A stretch of DNA of 64,000 nucleotides from contig JASBNA010000009.1 of NCBI GenBank assembly GCA_038087015.1, forward strand, positions 992,001 to 1,056,000, in the 5' to 3' direction. Source of the stretch: Cerrena zonata. Lineage: Eukaryota; Basidiomycota; Agaricomycetes; Polyporales; Cerrenaceae. Shown one piece after another: positions 56,097-64,000 of the stretch. The notes beneath the pieces are model-generated. The model ran no database searches. It saw only the letters and a list, made by a program, of their open reading frames with translations, and was not told where the DNA came from. The position numbers and the translations under genes are program-made. The number at the start of each line of letters is the position of its first letter. The first letter of the stretch is position 1.

Positions 56097-58579
56097 ATGT
56101 CCAACACCTATAATCCCGTACTTGTCTTGGTTTTCGAAAAGTCCCCCCAAGGCTTTACGTTCAGAGGCAGGGAGCTTTCATATCGGGACAATGATGATAT
56201 CGCGCGCACAGCTAGTTCATTCGCTTCAGCTATAGTACATGGCTATGATATGTACAAAGTACGAGCATTCAAGTTCTTCATTCTACTCATTTCTTCATCT
56301 CACTCTCAACACCCTGGTTGTTTTCAATAGATGCCGAAAGCCCACCCACTGCTACAGTATGAACCGGAAGATGCAATCGACGAGATCATCGAGAGTCCGG
56401 TCAAGTGGCCTTGGGAACACATCACTCTTCCCCCTTCCAAGATAAGCATGGTAACCCGCTCCGACCCTTGCATCTTACTCGTATACACAAAGAAGCGATT
56501 CATTATTGTATCAGAAAATGGTGTTCGGGACAGCATCGAGATTGCAGTTGCAGAAAGTACCAACATTTACTCTATCTTGAAGCTACTTTTTGGGGCAGGA
56601 ATCCCTAGCAAAGGAGCGAGCCTATATATAGTACGCGAGTGTTTGTCTCTTATAACCGGTTATACATGTGCTGATCATCTCCTGCATATCAGGTTGAACG
56701 CCTCGAGTATGGGGGCGTCGAGAGGACACCAGACGAATGGCTTGAGTTTGCTCAAAACCTGGATATAACGGTCGATCGACGAACAGTGTTTCTCGGGTCA
56801 CCGCTGCCTGATGTATCATTGGCTCTACCCAAACTATGTCAGTATCATTAGCTCTTAAGTCAATACGGCAGTACTGATGCCCTTCCCTTCATAGATGCCC
56901 CCACCTCTACCAGGACCTCAGCCAGAAGTTCCGCCGCCCTAGCATCAGTCCCGGAAGATGAAACCCTTCCCCAGTTCTGTACGTTCCTCACTGCTATTGA
57001 TCCTTACCAGCACTAAACATGACTCGTCGTCCAGGGAGAAGTGCCATTTTGGATAACGCCAGGAAGGCCAACACAGAAGGGAAGTTGTCGGAGATGCGCG
57101 TCACCCAAGTGGGGCAGAATGCGATCCATAACTTTCGCCCCTTTGAGATGGGTGCTCCTCCTATAGGAATCTACCATCACGTCTTCGCTCGTTTCGCCCA
57201 AATAATGAATGAAGACCCAACCAAGACCGAGACTGCTTTCAGCCCTCAAGAGCTTAACAACGCCCGTGCCTTTATCACAACTTCTTTGGACTATTACGAC
57301 ACTGAGGCCCAGAGGCAGGTCAATATCTCGGGCATAGGGAAAGTCCTCGGTGATAGCATCCTAGAAAGCTTCCGTGTTATTCGGGACCCAACACATGACT
57401 TCTTTATGGACGGCTCCGTACGAGTACCATGCCCAATGATACTCCGGACCGAGAAAGCAGTCGCTTTCATCTTGGAACTGAAGCCTGACTTGTGTTCCAG
57501 CGAAAGTGATGCCCTCGACCAAGCGCAGCAGTATTATAGAGTTTTATTAGGAACTCCTGAGGTGAGTATGTTCGATTGATCTACTTATTTTGTGAAGACG
57601 CTTATCGTCATCCATCATACCATTGCCACAGTACGCCAACATTGTAGAATCCTGCTGCTGTCCAGTCATTTTGATCGGGCTTAGCGGTGCACATATGGTT
57701 GTTGCGGGCGCGGTGTTTACAGAGTACATCGTCTGTCAGCGCCTCACTGACTATATCTTTCTTGGGCCTAAGGCAGAGGTGACAGATGAAGGCGTCGCCC
57801 GCACAGACGATTATATCTATCGTGTTGCCTTGTTGTTCCGAGCTCTCAGCGAAGCACACAAGATCCTGGAAGACTTCTATTCGCATCTCGAAGTCCCCTC
57901 CCCCAAGCCCTCACTAACGAGGCATAAGAAAGCTTCCAAACCAGTACTCCCAGGCGAAATCACCATATTTCCCCATTTTCAGTCTTTCGTTGATGAATCC
58001 ACTGGCAAGCGGTACACAATTCAATATTTGCAGAGACTTACAGGCCCAAGCCTCCGAGCTGTATTCCGTGCTACACTGCGTTCTGAGGACAACACCCTGA
58101 TCGATGTTGTAGTCAAATTTACATCTCGCTATGGCCTCGCGGCCCACAAGGTTCTAGCTGAAAATCAGCCACCGTTGGCCCCAAAGCTGTACTTTGCAAA
58201 AGTTGTCCCTTTGACTGCCTCCTTTGTCGTCGTCATGGATCACGTAGGCGAGATGGATCTTCACAGACGGAGAAACAGGCTGACGTGGGGACAAACAAAG
58301 AAGCTCAAAGATGCAGTAAGTCTCTTGCACTTGGAGGACTATGTTCTAGGGGACTTGCGGGCCTGCAACGTACGAGTGGGACCTGGACTGGACGACTTAT
58401 ATCTGATTGACTTTGACTGGTCGGGGAAAGAAGGAGATGTACAGTACCCTGCGAATATTAACTTGGATCAGGACATTGGATGGGCTGTTGGTGTGCAGAG
58501 AGGGGCAGGGATAGAGAAGAAACATGATACTGAGATGTTGGAGAAGCTTCTCAGAACTCACAGCTCAAGACATATCTAA
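56097..58579 (+). CDS. Protein with C-terminal kinase-like domain
   Basis: Six exons, 56097-56258, 56331-56630, 56693-56837, 56895-56978, 57035-57561 and 57632-58579, give 721 residues. The N-terminal 270 residues have no family I recognise (MSNTYNPVLVLVFEKSPQGF). Residues 280-480 are helical. The C-terminal 200 look like a protein-kinase-like fold: VVVKF in the lysine strand, SLLHLEDYVLGDLRACNVRV as catalytic loop (GDLRxxN in place of HRDxxxxN), and LIDFDWSGK in place of DFG. The end (NLDQDIGW, MLEKLL) is of the type seen in kinase-like domains of Agaricomycete accessory proteins. The Asp and Asn are kept, so phosphotransfer is possible but unproven. Exon 5 was started at 57035, giving a 56-nt intron; the alternative at 57011 would need a 32-nt intron. 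It is the last GC-rich gene before the AT-rich end of the window. Confidence 0.75.
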
Positions 58580-58941
58580 ATTCTCTACTGTCAGATAGAT
58601 TTGTAGAATTCAGTTGTATTTTCCTCAAGTTTGAGGATATCTATTGATGGAACCTTTTTGTAAGATCTTGCAGAGCACCCAACCAGTAGATCAAACTTGG
58701 TTATATTTGAGAAGATAGTGGTAAGGTTGATGATCATTTGATAGATCTCAATGAAAAGCAAACCAACAAATAAATCAAATCTCAAAGAGACTATCTCACT
58801 TCTACACTTCCTGGACCAGTCACAAGGTCAGAGGTTGAGTATAGCATTTGTTTGTGGTTGGTTATGACTTAAAGTTCTTCTCACATGCTTAGGCTTACCC
58901 GTTTGGCAAACATAAGACTTAGCAAAGAGCTTGAGAGTAGA
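58580..58941. other. Start of AT-rich compartment
   Basis: Composition turns AT-rich directly after the kinase-like gene. No coding frame seen. Confidence 0.5.
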
Positions 58942-59317
58942 CACTAGGCCGGAAACCAGATTCTATACCTACTAAAAAGGTGGAAAATCAGTTATAAAAT
59001 GTAATAATTTTTAAGTAACTTTTCTAGTCAAAAAAATAAAATAAAATTCAAAGTTCTAATAGCATTTTGTGAATATGAGAATTAAATAAAATCTTTATAA
59101 AATATGAAGCCTAAAACTGTGAATTTCCACTCAAGACACATTTCTTTTATAATAAAAACTTAAAGTTTTAGATTTATTTTTTCTATATACAGAATGTTGC
59201 AAGAACTTTGAATTTTATTTTATTTTTTTGACTGGAAAGGCTGCTTGAAAATCATTACATTTTATGACTGATTTTCCACCTTTTTATTGGACCTAGAATC
59301 TGGTTTCTGGCCCAGTG
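58942..59317. mobile_element. MITE with long terminal inverted repeats (hAT-like)
   Basis: A 376-bp element whose ends pair over about 115 bp. The left arm starts CACTAGGCCGGAAACCAGAT; the reverse complement of the right arm starts CACTGGGCCAGAAACCAGAT. Pairing continues through AAAAAGGTGGAAAATCAGT, and both arms contain the stretch TCAAAAAAATAAAATAAAAT. Flanking 8-mers are AGAGTAGA and AGAGGTAA, only partly alike, so the hAT assignment is tentative. No coding capacity. Confidence 0.7.
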
Positions 59318-60373
59318 AGAGGTAAAGATATATTGGGTTTTTAGAGTGTAAGTAGATGCTACAAGTATCAGACCTGCAGACTTAGTAACAGTAGATAGTA
59401 ACACTTAAACAGTAACGATAACAACAGTACTTCAGTAAGAGGACATATTTCTCTGGGGACATGTTTCCCCCTTTGCTGTAATGTGTGAGGGGTCTATTTA
59501 TATAAATTTGGTGAGAAACCTATAAACAAAGAAAAGGCATTGTGCATTTTGCATTGTCTGTACTAAAAGGAAATAGAACAATAGAGCTTTGATTTCTTTC
59601 ACTGTCTTCTCAGACTTCTTTGATCTCTGCATTTGGGGAACAAAGAGAATCACATATTTTTTAAACTAATCCTAAGTTAATTGACAACATAATCATTACT
59701 CAGCAAACTTAACAGCACAAGTCAAAATGAAGAAAGCAAAAACAAACCAGAGTAAAAGCAATTTGAAAGAAACAGTTTTAAGTGAAGTACAAATGTTTAA
59801 ATAAGGTCAATGAAACACTATCAAATGAGCAACCTAGTTATAGAATCCGGCAGACTATAGGTATATTCCTGCGTCTTTTGTCATGGCATGGGAAAGTGAT
59901 AGGTGGGATGGATAGAGGAAGGCTAGAGGACCCCAGAACCACTTGGTTGAGCATGAGAGACCCAGTACTTGTTGAGAAAGTTGAATACCAAGATGGGGTT
60001 TCGCGTCCATATTCGCGTCCAAGATTAGGCAGTCATGTCCAGAGGTTTTGGACACTTTCCCAGGGGTGTAGGATGTTGGCAAAGATGGAAATAGAGAGAG
60101 GGAGATCTAAGGTTTGTTTGCAAAAAAGGACATAATACCATATGTTATAGAGGGTAGTTTGTGTCAGACACGGCAATGTCAGAGTATGTGCTAGAGTATG
60201 GTAGACGGGAAGAAATTACCATATATGGCAAGAAGATATGAAAAGGTAGGCAGAAGAGAGGAGATTCCAAATATAGTAAAATGGTATGGGTGGGAGAAAA
60301 ATTGAGGTTGGAAATTGCAAAATACATTTTAAAACGCGACAAAAAAAAATGAAAAGGCAAGTTCTAATTGGCC
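59318..60373. other. AT-rich stretch without clear gene
   Basis: One plus-strand frame (59782-60135) has no motif I know and no splice context. I see no gene I would support. Confidence 0.4.
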
Positions 60374-60945
60374 GGTCTTAAGTTAAGCACAGGTCTTAAG
60401 CTAAGCACAGGTGTTAAGCAAGTACAGGTGTTAAGCAAGTACAGGTCTTAAGTTAAGCACTGGTCTTAAGCAAGCACTGGTGTTAAGTTAAGTAGAAATT
60501 GATAAGTAAGCACAGTTCTTAGTTAAGCACAGATGTTAGATTGAGTGCAAGTTTGTAAGCAAGCACAGTTCTTAGCTAAGAACAGATCTAAGCAAGCACT
60601 GGTGTTAGACTAAGCACAAATCTCTAAGCAAGCACAGTTCTTAGTTAAGTACAGTTCTTAGCTAAGTACAGGTCTAAGCAAGCACTGGTCTTAAGTTAAG
60701 CACAGGTGTTAAGCTAAGGACAGTTCTTAAGTGAGCATAGGTGTTATAATAAGCACAGATTGTAGGTAAGCACAGGTGTTAAGCAAGCACTGGTCTTAAG
60801 TTAAGTAGAAATTATCAAGTAAGCACAGTTCTTAGCTAAGAACAGGTTTTAGATTAAGCATAGATTTAAGTAAGTATTGGTCTTAGATTAAGCATAAATT
60901 TTTAACTAAGCACAGTTCTTAGTTAAGCACGAACATTAAGATATG
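60374..60945. repeat. Minisatellite of 16-18-bp units
   Basis: About 30 imperfect head-to-tail units of the type TTAAGCAAGCACAGGTG, with TTAAGTTAAGCACTGGTC and TTAGCTAAGAACAGG variants. Interruptions and unit-length changes increase to the right. Confidence 0.85.
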
Positions 60946-61360
60946 TATAAGTATAAGTTTTGAGTTGAGAGTAGTGTTTATTTTAGAGTTATAGCATAAT
61001 AACCCGATAATTGTTATAAAGGGTTATGAGTGTTGTTCTTTCTCTCCCAGGGAGATCCTAGGGAGACCCTAGGGTTGGGCGCCTAGTGGGTAGGGCAGGG
61101 CGTGGAAGGGGCAAGACGGGGTGTGGTAGAAAGTAGGTGGTTCAAAGGGTGTGAAAAATAGTGTGCTTTGACGGACAGTGTGTAAGAATAGTATGCGTCT
61201 TGGATGAACATTGTGAAGGGGGAAATAAGTGGTACGAAGGGCGGAAGAGGTGCAGGTGCAAAGTGTGCTGTAGACAATGTGTGTAGACAGAGGTATCTTA
61301 AACAGTATATGGCATGTGAAAATGGCATGTGAAAAAGATACCTCTTCGGGAAAAGAGAGC

Positions 61361-61492
61361 GTTGTACGGAAGTGCGCAAGTATGTGTCCTAGACGCACAC
61401 TTGCAGCATAGGCTTACAGAGAGGAACAGATCGTGTTGTAGGGAAGTGTGCAGGTGTGTGTCCAAGACGCACGCCGGCAGCATGTGCTTACA
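61361..61492. repeat. Direct repeat, 74-bp period
   Basis: The sequence GTTGTACGGAAGTGCGCAAG and what follows at 61361-61418 recurs at 61435-61492 as GTTGTAGGGAAGTGTGCAGG, with shared GACGCAC, GCAGCAT and GCTTACA. The second copy overlaps the left arm of the palindrome at 61446. Confidence 0.7.
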
Positions 61493-61726
61493 TTGCATCA
61501 CAACCGAACCATTTTGCTGCAGATGCGAGCATTCGAGGGAGCTTGTGACCTGACCATACATCTTCTCCCAGTCCCAAACATTGCACGAACGTGCAAAGTT
61601 TGGGGAGAAGATGTATGGCCAGGTCACAAGCTCCCTCGAATGCTCGCACCTGCAGCAAAATGGTTCGGTTGTGATGCAACGTGCACATTGGTAGTGGGCA
61701 TGCGTCTTAGACGCACACCTGCACAC
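61446..61726. repeat. 281-bp near-perfect palindrome
   Basis: The left end reads GTGTGCAGGTGTGTGTC and the right end is its near complement ending CACACCTGCACAC. The inner arms pair almost perfectly (GCATCACAACCGAACCATTT against its reverse complement near 61660; GAGGGAGCTTGTGACCTG; CATACATCTTCTCCC), with only a few unpaired bases at the centre (about 61586). It would fold into one long hairpin. It may be a foldback-type element or MITE. Confidence 0.75.
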
Positions 61727-61767
61727 TATGTTTCTATGTTTCTTATCCCCCGTAGTGAGGGCTGACT

Positions 61768-61862
61768 ACGGGACTCCAGGGGACTCCAGGCCCCATATAT
61801 AGTAATTCCAGCCACCCGGGACTCCAGGGGACTCCAGGAGACTCCAGCTAGGACTCCAGATA
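61768..61862. repeat. GGACTCCAG short repeats
   Basis: At least six copies of G(G/A)GACTCCAG or GGACTCCAGG within 95 bp, partly adjacent. Followed at 61869 by the palindrome GTTGCTGCAGCAAC. Confidence 0.8.
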
Positions 61863-62359
61863 AAAGTTGCTGCAGCAACTTTGATAGAATACACACCAAA
61901 ATAAAGAATAAAAAAATGCTATAATAAGTATTAATGAAATTACTTAATGTAAAATAAAGTAGAGTATATCAAGCTAGAGAATAGTTACTACTAGCATATT
62001 AGAAATAATTTGCTACTATTATTTTTAAACTAAAAAAATGAAAATATTATAATAGCAAAGATGTGATAGAAATAATAAAATAATAAAAATTAAAAGTAAC
62101 TATAATTTTTATCTTCTGTAATAAAGGCTAACTATAAATATATCTAGACAAAATACTTTCAAAAAAACTCTAGATTCAATATTACTTTTTTCTCCACTCT
62201 TTAATACATTTATAATAGTAGATATAGTTTTAAAGATAAGGTTTATCTGAGTTTGAACCTTATATAATAAAGTATATAAGAGTTAAATCTCCTTAAAATC
62301 TATATTTATTTCTTAACTCTCTACCATCATCATCAACATCTCATACAATTTCAAATACA
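61863..62359. other. AT-rich upstream region of C2H2/DUF3505 gene
   Basis: Very AT-rich with no frame. The right end holds the presumed promoter and the pyrimidine-rich leader (CTACCATCATCATCAACATC) of the next gene. Confidence 0.45.
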
Positions 62360-64000
62360 ATGTCTACAGTCTCATCTCTTTACAAATGCAGATACTGTTC
62401 CAAACTTCTAGAAACAGCTAACCTTCAAAAAAGTCATGAACGAGTATGTAAACCTGCTGACACTATTACTATTAGTAATACAGTTATCACTTTAACTCGC
62501 AACCAAAATCAAAAGTATCAATGTCAATGTGATAGTATTCAATGCAACACAGAATATGCAACAGTTGCTGCTCTCAAAAAATATCTCAAAAAACATAAAG
62601 GCATTTGGATATCAGTATGTATTTTCCTAAAGTTGCTGCAGCAAGTTCTAATATAAGCTCTAGAATAACCCAACTAGTTCAAGTTCATCTGAAGAATCTG
62701 AAGAAATTCCTTTGATACGTTCTAATATTTCAGTCAGTGCAGAAATATCTGATGACGAAGAAGAGGAGGAAGAGGAAGAAAGAGAAGAGGAATATGAAGA
62801 AGAAGACAGCAAAGAAGATCATGATCCTGATGTTGCTGTGATTCAGGTATATTATTTCTTTCTTTCTAACCATATAATTTATTAATAACTATTTTATAGG
62901 AACGATTAGAACGATTGCAGCAGCTGGATCAAGATCCTACCTCAAGGCCACATTCTTCACATAGCTCTGAGGTATATCTTAATATATTTATATCAGTTCC
63001 AAAGTTGATGCAGCAAATTATAGAAATCTTCCTCTAATGCTAGATCATCACCATCATTAGAATATGAAGATCCTCCTTTACCAGGAACAGTGAGACCTGT
63101 TATCAGTTCTGTATGTTTTCAAATGAAGAAATATACCAGACTTATACTGATAATTACTCATAGATTTCTTACAAAGATGATAGCTCTGATAGTGAAGATT
63201 TAGAAGCAACATTTGACTTTTCTGTAAGCTATTTTATTTTTATTGATATATTTTAATTTTAATGATGATATCTAGGATATCTATCGGCACCCTGATCTTG
63301 ACACATTCAACCTTATCATCAATACATCACTAGGATGTTTGTGTTGTGAACTTTGTCATATTGCATTGACTACAACACAAACTATCAAACATATGAGGCA
63401 ACAACACCCAAAACTACCTGCTTATCCCACTCTTCCTTTTCTCTGTGCACTCTCCAATATCTACTGCTATGATTCCTTTGCAGAGTTTTCAGATCACAAT
63501 CTGAATGCTTTTGGAGGATTATCTATTTATATTGGAGTAGAATGCCCAGCCTGTGACTACAAATGTCGAAGCAAGGAATCTATGAGAGTGCACCACCGCA
63601 CTGATCATCCAGAACATCCTGCTACTACCAATTGGTCATCATGTCATCTACAACAACTCAATCATAGCTCTCACAAACAATTCTTCAAAGTCATACTTCC
63701 TCAATCGACATCTAACCCTCAAATCAACATTGCCAAAATGTTCATTACACAAGCCAGACAGCAAGTCAAAACTGTTTATGCCAAGCTAGAGGCAGAAACT
63801 TCTGATGCTCGTCTTATTACACCTTGGCTTTTGTCAACCAAGTGGCATATCTTTACTGCTGGTTGTGACACCGAGGCTCTATGTGCAATGGTTGCCTTTC
63901 CCATACCATCTGAATATCCAGGCCTTGCTCATATTATCAAAGCATATTGCCAAAGTGCTCTTCAATTAATTGATAGCACTGATACTTTGACTCTTCAAAA
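62360..64000 (+). CDS. C2H2 zinc-finger / DUF3505 (OrsD-like) protein, 3' end outside window
   Basis: Six exons are visible, 62360-62614, 62664-62846, 62900-62971, 63024-63110, 63164-63223 and 63276 to the window end, all joined in phase 0. Introns are AT-rich, 49-53 nt. The N-terminus has a C2H2 finger (CRYCSKLLETANLQKSHERVC type), then a CQCDSIQCNTEY pair. A long acidic linker follows (EEEEEEEEREEEYEEED). Exon 6 has CLCCELCHIALTTTQTIKHM and CPACDYKCRSKESMRVHHRT, the paired finger arrangement of DUF3505 (named for OrsD of Aspergillus). The following KVILPQS... ITPWLLSTKWHIFTAG also fits this family. Such proteins are large in fungi and often lie in repeat-rich ends of chromosomes; their role is unclear. 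Base composition and codon choice differ strongly from the genes left of 58.6 kb. Confidence 0.8.

Noticed and set aside
57019..57579. Separate gene starting at the ATG at 57019
   Set aside because: A 56-nt intron (56979-57034) joins the upstream exons in frame directly to this segment, and the downstream exon continues it, so one 721-residue gene explains all parts.
60374..60945. CRISPR-like array
   Set aside because: Unit length is 16-18 bp with no unique spacers of constant size, and the genome is eukaryotic. It is a minisatellite.
61020..61080. Telomere-like CCCTAGGG text
   Set aside because: Only isolated CCTAGGG motifs within a short palindromic stretch (GGGAGATCCTAGGGAGACCC). There is no tandem TTAGGG array, so no telomere is claimed.
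1..64000. tRNA or rRNA genes
   Set aside because: I did not recognise any tRNA cloverleaf boxes or rRNA segments by eye. A covariance-model scan would be needed to exclude them.

Overview
The window reads as nuclear DNA of a filamentous basidiomycete. It has intron-dense genes with short introns (about 45-70 nt, GT-AG with three GC-AG exceptions), several DUF6535 membrane proteins (a family I know from Agaricomycetes), F-box proteins, a kinase of the HGDLRGNN type, a fungal two-domain Vps10 receptor and an S28 peptidase. A Ceratobasidium/Rhizoctonia-type species is my best guess, by inference only. Gene models were built by hand from reading frames and splice sites. Where I give a length in amino acids for a spliced model, exon lengths and intron phases sum to an open frame.

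Layout. 0.5-5.2 kb: a tandem DUF6535 pair, the first copy cut short at 203 codons, the second complete (734 aa). 7.6-18.0 kb: seven minus-strand members of an unrecognised family (N-terminal Cys/His motif, coiled-coil-like middle, C-terminal membrane segments, phase-1 introns), interrupted by an F-box gene on the plus strand (11.0-13.2 kb). Within it lies a tandem duplication (13.3-15.4 and 15.5-18.1 kb) in which one member has lost its Cys/His exon and gained the promoter of another class. 18.2-19.7 kb: a decayed kinase. 20.5-21.1 kb: a small unknown gene. 22.5-26.8 kb: two more members of the Cys/His-membrane family, a clear duplicate pair. 27.7-30.2 kb: a decayed F-box paralogue. 30.5-32.5 kb: an S28 serine peptidase. 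34.5-36.0 kb: a DUF6535-like gene.

36.5-46.5 kb holds the most unexpected content: a 2017-aa SpvB/FG-GAP/RHS protein of bacterial toxin-complex architecture carried on twelve exons, divergent from a 473-aa protein I do not recognise. 47.5-48.2 kb has a Tc1/mariner-type MITE and a copy of the 5' end of the Vps10 gene with a clean internal micro-inversion. 48.7-53.9 kb is the complete Vps10 sorting receptor (1466 aa, 16 exons). 56.1-58.6 kb is a 721-aa protein with a C-terminal kinase-like domain.

From about 58.6 kb to the end the base composition becomes strikingly AT-rich. This part holds a MITE with long inverted repeats, a 580-bp minisatellite, a 281-bp near-perfect palindrome, short GGACTCCAG repeats, and the start of a C2H2/DUF3505 (OrsD-like) gene running off the end. 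It looks like a separate, repeat-rich, possibly subtelomeric compartment.

The genes do not form one pathway. The common theme is an accessory, duplication-prone region: local expansion of membrane-anchored families, decay of paralogues, promoter shuffling and transposon remnants around a few conserved housekeeping genes (Vps10, S28 peptidase).
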